A DNA stretch of 64,000 bases. Source: an uncultured Bacteroidales bacterium. GTDB lineage: Bacteria > Bacteroidota > Bacteroidia > Bacteroidales > Bacteroidaceae. The position numbers and the translations under genes are program-made. The notes under the pieces were generated by a model. That model saw only the letters and a program-made list of their open reading frames with translations, ran no database searches and was not told the origin of the DNA. Location: assembly GCA_902763865.1 (NCBI GenBank), contig CACWTR010000007.1, positions 1 to 64,000 on the forward strand, given 5' to 3'. Position 1 is the first letter of the stretch. The number at the start of each line of letters is the position of its first letter. Positions 17,677 through 26,111 of this stretch are shown here, piece by piece.

Positions 17677-17900
17677 CGATTTTTTATCCAGACTCACCGA
17701 CTCCCGGACATTATTTTTTCTGTTTTCTGCTTTTTTATGCCCCCGCCTATGGAAATGTCCTGAGAAAAATGTATATTTGCAAGTGGATTCCGGATTCAAA
17801 TAAATGTGAAAAACGTCCGATGCCAGTTTAAGAACCGTTAATTAAAAGCCACAAAGGTAAAAAGGTGAAAATGCCAGAACCAAAGTTGAATGTTTCTTCG

Positions 17901-17908
17901 TATTTTTG
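17901..17908 (+). promoter_or_regulatory. Likely -7 box of the HtrA-type protease gene
   Basis: TATTTTTG followed by C lies 49 bases upstream of the protease ATG. A TTG occurs 12 nt further up, shorter than the 20-nt gap seen at other promoters here. The rest of the 17680-17956 gap shows no gene. Confidence 0.45.
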
Positions 17909-17956
17909 CAGTGCGATTTGAAAATGAAATTGGATAACAACTAAAGAAACGAAACT

Positions 17957-19450
17957 ATGAAACAGACAACTAAGAATTGGATAGGTGCAGTTGCCCTCGT
18001 CTTGGGCAGCAGTGCAGTGACAGGCGCTGTAGTAAGAGGAACAACATCCGGCAGCCAGCCCGTCATGTCGGAACCCACGCCGGCAATGTCGGCTTCCGTC
18101 GCAGCTCCGGCGGGGTTGGTCGATCTGACTTCAGCAGCAGAGACCGCCGTAGGCTCCGTAGTATATATAAAGGTAACACAGACCGGCAAGACACAGCGCG
18201 TGCAGGTGCAGGACCCGTTCAGCGACTTCTTCGGTGACTTCTTCGGCTTCGGAGGACGCGGCGGACAGCCGCAGCAGCGCGAATTCAAGCAGCCGGACCG
18301 CCATGCAGCAGGAAGCGGCGTGATTATCTCCGCCGACGGCTACATCGTGACGAACAATCACGTGGTGGGCGAGGCCGACGAGATAGAAGTGAAACTCAAC
18401 GACAACCGCGAGTTCAAGGGACGCATCATCGGATGCGACGGCACGACCGACCTGGCACTCATCAAGATTGATGCCAAGGACCTGCCCGCCATCAAAATTG
18501 GCAACAGCGATGACCTCAAGCTCGGACAGTGGGTACTCGCCGTAGGCAACCCCTTCAACCTGACAAGCACCGTCACGGCAGGCATCGTCAGTGCCAAGGC
18601 GCGTTCCCTCGGTGCAAACGGCATAGAAAGCTTCATACAGACCGATGCCGCCATCAACAGCGGCAACTCCGGCGGAGCACTCGTCAACGATAAGGGAGAG
18701 CTCGTCGGCATTAACGCCATGCTCTACAGCCAGACGGGAAGCTACAGCGGCTACGGCTTTGCCATCCCGACAAGCATCATGAACAAGGTGGTGGCTGACC
18801 TGAAAGTCTATGGCACCGTGCAGAGGGCCATCCTCGGCGTACAGGGCATGGACGTCACAAACTGGATAGACAGCGAGAAGGCTAAAGGCAACGACCCTGA
18901 CCTGGATGTCGTGGAAGGCATCTACATCGATAAGGTCACAGATGCCAGTGCCGCAGAAGAGGCAGGACTGATGAAAGGCGACGTCGTGACGGAATTCGAC
19001 GGCAAGAAGGTCACAAAGATGTCGGAACTGCAGGAAGCCATTGCCCAGCACCGTCCGGGCGATAAGGTCAGCCTCACCTACAAGCGCGGAAAGAAAGAAC
19101 ACAAAATCAACGTCACACTGCGCAACACTCAAGGCACGACGAAGGTGATGGAAGAAGTCGATCTCGACCAGATGGGCGTCTCGCTCAAACCTGTCAGCGA
19201 GGAAGACATGAAGGCACTCGGCATCAACTACGGCCTTGTCATCAATGCCATCCGAAACGGCAAGATGAAGCAGGCAGGAGCCGGCAAGGGAACCATCATC
19301 CTGCAGGTGAACGACCAGAAGATGCAGACAACCGAAGACTGGGCAGAAGCCGTCAAGAGTGCCAACCAAAGCACTGACCGCACTCTCTGGATAAAAGCCA
19401 TTACCCCGAGCGGACGCAAAGTCAGCTTCGTGATAGAACTTGATGAATAA
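17957..19450 (+). CDS. Periplasmic Do/HtrA-family serine protease
   Basis: This 497-residue DegP/DegQ-like protease and chaperone handles misfolded envelope proteins. The N-terminus has a signal or anchor helix (about 8-26). The trypsin-like domain carries the triad H135 in TNNHVV, D165 in DGTTDLALIK and S238 in SGNSGGAL. Two PDZ domains follow, one with GLMKGDVVTEFDGKKV (about 334-349) and a second nearer the end. A Phe/Gly-rich loop, DPFSDFFGDFFGFGGRGG, precedes the protease core as in other Bacteroidetes HtrA proteins. The aldolase-like gene starts only 15 bp downstream, so read-through is likely. Confidence 0.94.
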   Translation: MKQTTKNWIGAVALVLGSSAVTGAVVRGTTSGSQPVMSEPTPAMSASVAAPAGLVDLTSAAETAVGSVVYIKVTQTGKTQRVQVQDPFSDFFGDFFGFGGRGGQPQQREFKQPDRHAAGSGVIISADGYIVTNNHVVGEADEIEVKLNDNREFKGRIIGCDGTTDLALIKIDAKDLPAIKIGNSDDLKLGQWVLAVGNPFNLTSTVTAGIVSAKARSLGANGIESFIQTDAAINSGNSGGALVNDKGELVGINAMLYSQTGSYSGYGFAIPTSIMNKVVADLKVYGTVQRAILGVQGMDVTNWIDSEKAKGNDPDLDVVEGIYIDKVTDASAAEEAGLMKGDVVTEFDGKKVTKMSELQEAIAQHRPGDKVSLTYKRGKKEHKINVTLRNTQGTTKVMEEVDLDQMGVSLKPVSEEDMKALGINYGLVINAIRNGKMKQAGAGKGTIILQVNDQKMQTTEDWAEAVKSANQSTDRTLWIKAITPSGRKVSFVIELDE

Positions 19451-19465
19451 AACCAATATAAAGCC

Positions 19466-20299
19466 ATGATCGTAACACTAAGCGAAATTCTGAAGGATGC
19501 CAATGAACGGCACTATGCCGTAGGAGCATTCAATTGCCTGAGTCTGGAAAACGTCATGGGTGCACTGGAGGCCGCAGAAGAACTGCGGTCTCCTCTCATC
19601 CTGCAACTGGCCGAAGTTCAGTTCCCCGAAGCACCGATGGAACTGATGGCTCCCCTTTACCTTGAAGCTGCCCGACGGTCATCGGTGCCCGTCTGTGTCC
19701 ACTTGTATCACGGTCAAAGCCTCGAAACGTGCGTGCGTGCCATCCGCCTGGGCTTCACCTCCGTCATGTTCGACGGTGCTGCGCTTCCCTTCAAGGAGAA
19801 TGTGGCAGCCACCCGCGAAGTGACACGCATAGCGAAAGCTGCCGGAGTGGATGTCGAAGCGGAGCTGGGAAAGGTCGGCAACTCCGGTGTTGACACGGCA
19901 GATGTCTTCACAGACGTCGATGAATCGGTTCGCTTCGTGCAAGAGACAGGCATCGATGCCCTCGCCGTAGCCATCGGCAACCTGCATGGGCACTATGTCC
20001 ACACGCCGCAGCTCAACATCCGTCGGCTCATCGAGATTCACGAGGCCAACCGCCTGCCCCTTGTCCTGCATGGCGGCAGCGGCACGAGTACCGAAGACTT
20101 CAAGGCCTGCATCCACAATGGCATCTGCAAGATAAACGTGGCTACAGCCATCCAGCGCGGCATCATGAAGCGCATCCACGAGCGGCTCGAACAGAAGCCT
20201 GACGAGGAATATGTTCCCCTGAAGCAGGTGATGATCGATGCCTCGCGTGAAGTCGTCAAGGCCCACATCCAGCTCTTTGAAAGCAACGACAGGGCGTAA
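19466..20299 (+). CDS. Class II ketose-bisphosphate aldolase-like protein with Asp-to-Tyr change
   Basis: This 277-residue TIM-barrel protein belongs to the zinc-dependent class II aldolase family (Fba/GatY/KbaY). The zinc ligands are present as H82, H174 (GNLHGHY) and H202 (LHGGSGT), as are VEAELG (130-135) and KINVATA. The residue just before H82, the catalytic acid/base Asp in HLDHG of the family, is Tyr81 here (HLYHG, codon TAT at 19706-19708). The reaction could therefore be altered or lost. It begins a run of sugar genes (GH92, lyxose/mannose isomerase, PfkB kinase), which suggests action on a phosphorylated ketose from mannose, fructose or xylulose. The substrate is unproven. Confidence 0.85.
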   Translation: MIVTLSEILKDANERHYAVGAFNCLSLENVMGALEAAEELRSPLILQLAEVQFPEAPMELMAPLYLEAARRSSVPVCVHLYHGQSLETCVRAIRLGFTSVMFDGAALPFKENVAATREVTRIAKAAGVDVEAELGKVGNSGVDTADVFTDVDESVRFVQETGIDALAVAIGNLHGHYVHTPQLNIRRLIEIHEANRLPLVLHGGSGTSTEDFKACIHNGICKINVATAIQRGIMKRIHERLEQKPDEEYVPLKQVMIDASREVVKAHIQLFESNDRA

Positions 20300-20358
20300 A
20301 AAGACTTTCCTCTCTTCGACGGAGAGGATGAAGTAAACATCAAGAATCTAATACTGAC

Positions 20359-22542
20359 ATGAGAAAAAAGCTTTGTATCGGACTTGGCATCAGTCTTTTG
20401 CTGCTTGCCTGCGGAAGTGGTTCAAAGAAGTCACTGGCCGATTATGCCGACCCGACCATCGGCGGCGTGAGTGTCCTGCTGGAAACGACGCGACAGACCA
20501 TGCATCTGCCCAACGAGATGCTTCGATTCGTGCCCTTACGCACCAGTATGCTCGATGACTGGATTCAGGATTTTGCGCTCCAGATGCCCAATCATCGTCG
20601 TCACTGGGTATTCGGGTTCATGCCCTTCTGTACAGATGCTCCCGAGGGAAGTGTCTGGTCAAGTCCAGGCATTTGCGTGGGCGACGAGACACATCCCCAC
20701 TATTATCGGGCCGAGCTGGAAGGCGTGACGCTGGAGTTTGCCCCCTCGAAAAAGAGCGGCATCATCCGCATGACCTTTGACGGTGAAGGAAGGCACGCTA
20801 TGCGTTTCCGCAGTCGTACAGCCATCGGTGCATACGACTGCGAAGGGAAGCGTGTCGTGACCGGCACTGCACAGTTCGGACAGCCCGAGTGCAAGGAGAA
20901 CATGACTGCATACCTCTATGCCGAATTCGACTGCGACATGCACGATGCCCATCATCAGGCCGACGACAACAGACATTTGATGCTGACGGCTGACGACGGT
21001 GCCAAGGTCGTGACGATGCGCTATGGCATCTCCTATATCGACAAGGAGCAGGCTCGTGCCAACATGGAACGCGAGATTCCCGACTTCAACTTCGACCGTG
21101 TCAAGGACGATGCAAAGGCGGTTTGGGAGAAACGACTTGGGCAGATAGAAGTCAGCGGAGGCACGGAGGCTCACAAACGAACCTTCTACACTGCCCTTTA
21201 CCGCTGTTCGGAGCGCATGGTCGATATCAACGAGTATGGTCGCTTCTACAGTGCATGGGACCGTAAGGTTCATGATTCGGACGAGCCTTTCTTCGTTGAC
21301 AATTGGCTTTGGGACACTCATATCGCACTGGAGCCGCTTCATACCATCCTGAATCCTGACATGGAGGTTCAGAAGATTAACTCTTTCATAGAAATGTACC
21401 GTGAGAGTGGCGTCGTGCCTCGCTTTGCCCTGACCTCCAGCGAATGGGCGGCAATGACAGGTAACTTTGCTCCCGTCTGGATGTGGGATGCCTGGCAGAA
21501 GGGCCTGCGCTTCGACATGGCATCTATCTACGACGGCTTCCGCCAGAACTCGCTTGAGCGCACGCTGCTGCCTTGGCGGACCGGACCGGCCACGCCGCTC
21601 GACACCTTCTACAATGCTCACGGCTACTATCCGGCCTTGCGCCCGGGAGAGACGGAAACCGTGCCCGAGGTGGAGGCGAAATGGGAACGGCGGCAATGCG
21701 TATCGCTGACAACCGTCAACAGCTACTCCGACTGGTGCATTGCACAAATAGCCCACATGCTTGGCAAAACGGACGACGAACAGCTTTTCACCGAGCGCTC
21801 GAAGTTCTACCGCAACGTCTTCCGCCAGGACCGTCAGATGATGTGGCCCAAGGACGAGAAGGGCGAATGGGTGGAACCCTTCAATCCGATGCACGACGGA
21901 CGCGCCTACTTCACGGAGAACAACGCATACATCTTCAATTGGGACGTGAAGCACGACCTCGAAGGACTGTTCTCGCTGATGGGCGGACACGAGAAGGCCG
22001 AAGCCAAGCTCGACGAGCTCTTCCACATGGGTGTGGGGACAGCCAAGTTCCGCTTCTACAATGTGCTGCCGGATGCCACGGGACTGATGGGCATGTTCCA
22101 GATGGGCAATGAGCCCAGCTTCCATATACCTTATTTATATGACTACGTCGGAGCTCCCTGGAAAACCCAGAAGTATATCCACAGCCTTATTGACACTTAC
22201 TTCATCGACTCCTACCTCGGTATGCCCGGGGACGAGGACGGCGGCGGCATGTCGGCCTTCGTGGTCTTCTCCATGATGGGTTTCTTCCCTGTCACACCGG
22301 GCACGACCACCTACGCCATCGGCAGCCCCTTCTTCGAGGAGACAACGCTTCACCTGCCTGGCGGCAAGACCTTCACCGTCAAGGCAAGGAACATCTCGCA
22401 AGAGAACAAGTTCATCCAAAGCGCACGGCTGAACGGCGCTGTCCTGACCAAGCCTTTCATCAGTCACGAACAGCTGATGGCCGGCGGCACCCTGGAGCTG
22501 CAAATGGGTCGAAAGCCCAATAAGAAAGCCTTTAATCAATAA
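20359..22542 (+). CDS. GH92-family glycosidase (alpha-mannosidase type), lipoprotein
   Basis: This 727-residue protein has a lipoprotein signal (LLLLACGSG, Cys18). GH92 enzymes are calcium-dependent exo-alpha-mannosidases, often acting on host or yeast mannan. Family features seen here are YADPTIGG near the mature N-terminus, NEPSFHIPYLYDYVGAPWKT (about 576-595) and GDEDGGGMSAFVVFSMMGFFPVTPG (about 623-647). The last has an acidic cluster where the catalytic base lies, though GNEDCGQMSAW is the commoner form, so this is a divergent branch. The N-terminal domain carries a TTRQTMHLPNEML motif in place of the GHT loop. The isomerase gene follows after 20 bp, which points to mannose release feeding the next enzymes. 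Confidence 0.9.
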   Translation: MRKKLCIGLGISLLLLACGSGSKKSLADYADPTIGGVSVLLETTRQTMHLPNEMLRFVPLRTSMLDDWIQDFALQMPNHRRHWVFGFMPFCTDAPEGSVWSSPGICVGDETHPHYYRAELEGVTLEFAPSKKSGIIRMTFDGEGRHAMRFRSRTAIGAYDCEGKRVVTGTAQFGQPECKENMTAYLYAEFDCDMHDAHHQADDNRHLMLTADDGAKVVTMRYGISYIDKEQARANMEREIPDFNFDRVKDDAKAVWEKRLGQIEVSGGTEAHKRTFYTALYRCSERMVDINEYGRFYSAWDRKVHDSDEPFFVDNWLWDTHIALEPLHTILNPDMEVQKINSFIEMYRESGVVPRFALTSSEWAAMTGNFAPVWMWDAWQKGLRFDMASIYDGFRQNSLERTLLPWRTGPATPLDTFYNAHGYYPALRPGETETVPEVEAKWERRQCVSLTTVNSYSDWCIAQIAHMLGKTDDEQLFTERSKFYRNVFRQDRQMMWPKDEKGEWVEPFNPMHDGRAYFTENNAYIFNWDVKHDLEGLFSLMGGHEKAEAKLDELFHMGVGTAKFRFYNVLPDATGLMGMFQMGNEPSFHIPYLYDYVGAPWKTQKYIHSLIDTYFIDSYLGMPGDEDGGGMSAFVVFSMMGFFPVTPGTTTYAIGSPFFEETTLHLPGGKTFTVKARNISQENKFIQSARLNGAVLTKPFISHEQLMAGGTLELQMGRKPNKKAFNQ

Positions 22543-22562
22543 CCACTAATAACCTGAATATC

Positions 22563-23240
22563 ATGAAACGAAGCGAAATCAATCAGATTATCCGCGAGGC
22601 AAAGTCATTCCTTGCCTCCCGTCAGTTCTTCCTGCCTGAATGGGCAGAATGGGGGCTTTCCGACTGGAAGGCAAATAAGGACAAGACTGGGTACATTACG
22701 GAACGCATGCTCGGCTGGGACATCACCGACTTCGGCTCCGGCGACTTCTTGCGCCGCGGCCTCTTCCTCTTCACCATCCGCAACGGCAGGTACGGCGTTG
22801 ACAAGAAACCTTACGCCGAGAAAATCATGATTGTCGAGGAAGGTCAGGAGACGCCGATGCACTTCCACTGGTCGAAGATGGAGGACATCATCAACCGTGG
22901 CGGCGGCAATCTCGTCATCGAACTCTACAATGCCGACAAGGACGAGCAGTTTGCCGACACGCCTGTCCATTTCCGCATCGACGGCATAGAGCACGTCATC
23001 GAACCGGGCGGAAGGATTATCCTCGGTCCCGGCCAGAGCATCTGCATGGAGCAATACCTCTACCATCGCTTCTACGGTGAGCCCGGCAAGGGAAAGGTCA
23101 TGGTGGGCGAGGTGAGCCAGTGCAACGACGATACTACTGACAATCGTTTCTACGAGACCATCGGTCGCTTCCCCGACATCATCGAGGACGAGGAACCCCT
23201 GCACCTGCTTTGTTCCGACTACGGGAAGTTCCTTGGATAA
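22563..23240 (+). CDS. D-lyxose/D-mannose isomerase family protein
   Basis: This 225-residue cupin-fold sugar isomerase belongs to the D-lyxose isomerase family, whose members convert D-lyxose to D-xylulose and often D-mannose to D-fructose. Metal-binding residues are visible in the cupin pattern TPMHFHWSKMEDI (about 98-110; His, His, Glu) and in the later cupin strand YHRFYGEPGK (about 165-174; His). The length is typical. It lies between the GH92 mannosidase and the PfkB kinase with short gaps (20 and 34 bp). Mannose to fructose is therefore the likely in vivo reaction (inference). Confidence 0.85.
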   Translation: MKRSEINQIIREAKSFLASRQFFLPEWAEWGLSDWKANKDKTGYITERMLGWDITDFGSGDFLRRGLFLFTIRNGRYGVDKKPYAEKIMIVEEGQETPMHFHWSKMEDIINRGGGNLVIELYNADKDEQFADTPVHFRIDGIEHVIEPGGRIILGPGQSICMEQYLYHRFYGEPGKGKVMVGEVSQCNDDTTDNRFYETIGRFPDIIEDEEPLHLLCSDYGKFLG

Positions 23241-23274
23241 ATGAAGGATGACGTGTTAAAGCAAACGATGCCAC

Positions 23275-24519
23275 ATGAATAAAGTACGTATATCCGGCGT
23301 AGGGTGCTGCCTGATGGACCGCATCTACGACCATGTTGACTTCCGCTCCGAGGCATTCCGCCATGTCCTCAGCCGCAAGGCAGGCGACGGAGGCCTCGAA
23401 CCCGGCAAACTGACCTTCGAGGAGGAGCTGGAACGCTTCTCCGGCCAGTCGTTCCCAGCCGACATCCTCCCTTCCCTCACGGAGGGGCGCAAGCCCGACA
23501 AGGAGAACATCGGCGGCCCCTGTGTCGTGGCGCTCATCAATGCGGCGCAGATAGCCGCCGACGAGAGCACCGTCGGCTTCTATGGCTGCAGGGGCGACGA
23601 CGGAGTAGGGCAGGAGTTGCTCAGACGGCTCAGCCTGACGAACCTCGACCTCGCACATTTCCGCACAGAGCAAGGTGCCGAGACGGCTTCCACAAGCGTC
23701 CTTTCCGACCCGCAGTACGACAACGGACACGGTGAACGCACCTTCGTGAACACCATCGGCGCCTCATGGCACTACATGCCCGAGGAATTGGACGACAGCT
23801 TCTTCCGCAGCGACATCTGCGTCTTCGGCGGTACGGCCCTCGTGCCCCGCATCCATCAGGGGCTGACCCCGTTGCTTGCCAAGGCCAAGTCCTGCGGCAG
23901 CATCACGGTGGTCAACACCGTCTATGACTTCCTCAACGAAAAGAAGGACCCGTCGCAAAGATGGCCGATGGGCGACGGCGACGTAGCCTACCGATACATC
24001 GACCTGCTCATCGTCGATCACGAGGAAGCTCTTCGCCTCAGCGGTGAGGGCAGCATCCCAGCCGCAATAGCCTTCTTCCGCGGGAAGGGAGCCGGTGCCG
24101 TGCTCGTCACCAACGGCGCCCGCAACGTCAGTCTTTGGGCAGACAGCCCCCTCTTCGGCCAGGTTCCGGAGCAGACGATGCCCGTCTCGGCAGCCGTAGG
24201 CCAGGCACTCCGCGAGGGCAAGAAGGGCGACAGCACCGGTTGCGGCGACAACTTTGCCGGCGGCGTCATTGCCTCCCTTGCCCGCCAGATGTATGCCTTC
24301 AGGTGCAAGGGAGATGAGGTGGCCGACGGCAAGTCCTCGGGCGCAGACCGACTTCTCTCCCTTCGCGAAGCCTGTCGATGGGGTATCGTGTCGGGCGGCT
24401 TCGCCTGTTTCTACTATGGCGGCACCTATGTTGAGCCGCACCCGGGCGAGAAACTTTCCCACCTGCAACAGCTCTACGACCGCTACCTTGAGCAAGAAAA
24501 AAGCCTTTCCCCTTCATGA
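23275..24519 (+). CDS. PfkB-family carbohydrate kinase
   Basis: This 414-residue ribokinase/PfkB-family enzyme is longer than typical fructokinases (about 300). The C-terminal signature GKKGDSTGCGDNFAGG (about 320-335) contains the catalytic Asp and the anion hole. An FYGCRGDDGVGQELL motif occurs near 100-114. The substrate cannot be read from the sequence. Context favours fructose or another ketose made by the upstream isomerase, with the aldolase-like protein acting later. An adenosine or generic sugar kinase is possible. The stop codon lies in the loop of the terminator hairpin that closes the operon. Confidence 0.85.
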   Translation: MNKVRISGVGCCLMDRIYDHVDFRSEAFRHVLSRKAGDGGLEPGKLTFEEELERFSGQSFPADILPSLTEGRKPDKENIGGPCVVALINAAQIAADESTVGFYGCRGDDGVGQELLRRLSLTNLDLAHFRTEQGAETASTSVLSDPQYDNGHGERTFVNTIGASWHYMPEELDDSFFRSDICVFGGTALVPRIHQGLTPLLAKAKSCGSITVVNTVYDFLNEKKDPSQRWPMGDGDVAYRYIDLLIVDHEEALRLSGEGSIPAAIAFFRGKGAGAVLVTNGARNVSLWADSPLFGQVPEQTMPVSAAVGQALREGKKGDSTGCGDNFAGGVIASLARQMYAFRCKGDEVADGKSSGADRLLSLREACRWGIVSGGFACFYYGGTYVEPHPGEKLSHLQQLYDRYLEQEKSLSPS

Positions 24520-24537
24520 GGAAAGGCTTTTTTCTTG
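24493..24537. terminator. Strong intrinsic terminator ending the sugar-use operon
   Basis: Two perfect 18-bp arms, CAAGAAAAAAGCCTTTCC (24493-24510) and GGAAAGGCTTTTTTCTTG (24520-24537), enclose a 9-base loop that holds the last codons and the stop of the kinase gene. T-runs occur on both strands, so it can act bidirectionally. Confidence 0.9.
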
Positions 24538-24586
24538 CCCTACAACCTCTTCGCCTCGCAGACCAAAACCTTCATCAACGTGTCGA

Positions 24587-24681
24587 AAAACTATTTTCAC
24601 GTCATGAAAATTAATTTTCACGTCATGAAAATATATTTTCAAAGCTTGAAAATTGATTTTCAAAGTTTGAAAATAACTTTT
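24587..24681. repeat. Palindromic repeat element A2 (21-bp units)
   Basis: This is a near-copy of element A1. AAAACTATTTTCA opens it, and three TGAAAATnnATTTTCA palindromes with centres TA, AT and TG follow in the same order. It closes with TGAAAATAACTTTT. The 5-bp spacers differ: cgtca, cgtca, aagct, aagtt. It lies in the 326-bp gap between the kinase terminator and the ferredoxin terminator. Confidence 0.9.
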
Positions 24682-24683
24682 AA

Positions 24684-24749
24684 TCGCGTTGCCTGGAGTT
24701 TCCTGTCGCGTTGCCTGGGGTTTTCAATTTCGTTGTCTGGGGCTTCCCC
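24684..24749. repeat. Three 22-bp direct repeats (TCGCGTTGCCTGG type)
   Basis: Three consecutive 22-bp units start at 24684, 24706 and 24728 with core CGTTGyCTGGrG followed by a variable tail. The array adjoins element A2. The remaining sequence of this gap is occupied by terminators; no gene is seen. Confidence 0.75.
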
Positions 24750-24765
24750 GTGCGGCGGACGGGTA

Positions 24766-24800
24766 CAAAAAAGAGGATGAGCGCTTTGCCCATCCTCTTG
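24766..24800 (-). terminator. Intrinsic terminator of the ferredoxin gene
   Basis: On the minus strand AAGAGGATG, a loop, and CATCCTCTTTTTTG form a hairpin with a T-run about 45 bases past the ferredoxin stop codon. Confidence 0.85.
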
Positions 24801-24845
24801 GGGTGACAGTAACCTTTTGTTTTTCTCTCAGGGGAAGTGTCCGTC

Positions 24846-25010
24846 TTAGAGAGAGATGGCACCGCTGGGGCATGCGTCGGCGCATGTGCCGCACTCAGTG
24901 CACTGCTCGGGGTCGATTGAATACTTTTCGCCTTCGGAGATAGCTCCTACGGGACATTCGTCGATACATGTGCCGCAAGCAACACAATCGTCACTAATTA
25001 CGTAAGCCAT
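24846..25010 (-). CDS. 2[4Fe-4S] ferredoxin
   Basis: This 54-residue clostridial-type ferredoxin is read from the ATG at 25010 and is too short for standard ORF lists. It has two CxxCxxCxxxCP motifs: CVACGTCIDECPVG and CTECGTCADACPSG. It is a soluble low-potential electron carrier, and a natural partner is the Rnf complex encoded at 9-15 kb (inference). TATCTTTG at 25065-25058 on the minus strand is the probable -7 box. A hairpin terminator follows, so this is a single-gene unit. Confidence 0.95.
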   Translation of the reverse strand: MAYVISDDCVACGTCIDECPVGAISEGEKYSIDPEQCTECGTCADACPSGAISL

Positions 25011-25057
25011 AGTCTGATTTATTTAAGTTATTTAGTGTTTAATGTTTAATCCGACTG

Positions 25058-25065
25058 CAAAGATA
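25058..25065 (-). promoter_or_regulatory. -7 box of the ferredoxin gene
   Basis: The minus strand reads TATCTTTG, 48 bases upstream of the ferredoxin start codon, matching TAnnTTTG. Confidence 0.6.
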
Positions 25066-25173
25066 ACTATTTTTGGTGATACTCGTGCAGAAAATGCAGA
25101 CTTTTTTCATCTTTATCACTAAAAACCATGATTTGTGCAATAAAACCTGCCCTCCATACGTTATCATATTACA

Positions 25174-25890
25174 ATGCGCACGAATACTCTGAGGAGCCTT
25201 GTAGCTCTCCTTGTCTTTATATCCGCCCTGGGTCTGTCTGCACAGGAACCCAGGGTACAGAATCGCCCGTTCATCGACATGCGGCGTTTTCACTATGGCT
25301 TTCTGCTTGGCCTGCACATGCAGGACATTGAGATAGAGAACAACGGTTTCGTCAATCCCGAGACCGGCGAGCAGTGGTATGCCGAGATAAACAACTACAG
25401 CCCGGGCTTCACCGTCGGTGTGCTGGGCGACCTCCGCCTGAACAAGTATCTCTCGCTTCGCGTGCTGCCCTCGATCCACTTCGGGCAGAAGCATGCCGTC
25501 TATCACGAGCAGCGCAGCGGAACGGACAGCACTCAGACGTTCAAGAGCACCTACATCTCTGTCCCCATCGATCTGAAGTTTGCCGCTCCGCGCTACAACA
25601 ACTTCCGGCCCTACCTCATTGCCGGCATCAACCCGATGGTTGATCTCACGGCCCGCAAGCACGATGCCCTGAGGCTTAAGCCCTTCGACATCTACCTGGA
25701 GGTAGGCATGGGCTGCGACCTCTACCTGCCTTTCTTCAAGCTCATCCCCGAAATCAAGTTCTGCTTCGGCCTGCTCAATATCATCCAGAAGGACCGCGAC
25801 GACCTCATCGACACGTCGCTGCTGAAATTCACGCAGTCCGTCAACGGAGGCCGCAGCAACATGATAGTCCTGACGTTCAACTTTGAATAG
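25174..25890 (+). CDS. porT: PorT-family outer membrane protein (type IX secretion)
   Basis: This 238-residue predicted outer membrane beta-barrel has a signal peptide ending at LGLSAQE. The segments RPFIDMRRFHYGFLLGLHMQD and YISVPIDLKFAAPRYNNFRPYLIAG (each read across a longer conserved stretch) match PorT, a type IX secretion component first described in Porphyromonas gingivalis. The length agrees with the family. It is divergently placed from ferredoxin. The next genes are a rubredoxin and DNA repair genes with no obvious link. A PorE-like protein near 28-30 kb supports a working T9SS elsewhere in the genome. The general PorT/OMP_b-brl_2 family is wider than T9SS, so the role is likely but not certain. 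Confidence 0.85.
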   Translation: MRTNTLRSLVALLVFISALGLSAQEPRVQNRPFIDMRRFHYGFLLGLHMQDIEIENNGFVNPETGEQWYAEINNYSPGFTVGVLGDLRLNKYLSLRVLPSIHFGQKHAVYHEQRSGTDSTQTFKSTYISVPIDLKFAAPRYNNFRPYLIAGINPMVDLTARKHDALRLKPFDIYLEVGMGCDLYLPFFKLIPEIKFCFGLLNIIQKDRDDLIDTSLLKFTQSVNGGRSNMIVLTFNFE

Positions 25891-25952
25891 GACACAGTAA
25901 GAATACCGAGATATATATAAATGAGTATTAACCCTAAAAAACATCAACAGTT

Positions 25953-26111
25953 ATGGCAAAGTACGTTTGTGAAGTATGCGGCTGGGAGTATGATCCCGAA
26001 GTAGGAGTACCCGAGAAGGGCATAGCACCCGGCACACCCTGGGAAGAAGTACCCGACGACTTCGAGTGCCCGTTGTGCGGTGTAGGCAAAGACCAGTTCG
26101 CTGCTGAATGA
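25953..26111 (+). CDS. Rubredoxin
   Basis: This 52-residue iron-sulphur protein has a single Fe(Cys)4 site, with ligands in CEVCGW and CPLCGV. Its length and the [20 protein letters not shown] core are typical. Rubredoxins carry electrons in oxygen and peroxide detoxification in anaerobes. The stop codon overlaps the next start (ATGA, 26108-26111), implying translational coupling to the AlkZ-related protein, an unusual partner. Confidence 0.96.
   Translation: MAKYVCEVCGWEYDPEVGVPEKGIAPGTPWEEVPDDFECPLCGVGKDQFAAE

Noticed and set aside
17772-17779. TATATTTG as the HtrA promoter
   Set aside because: It lies 178 bases upstream of the start, and a closer TATTTTTG at 17901 fits better; a second promoter cannot be excluded.
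18131-19456. 441-codon ORF opposite the HtrA gene
   Set aside because: Antisense shadow caused by high GC at third positions; the plus-strand protease has complete catalytic motifs.
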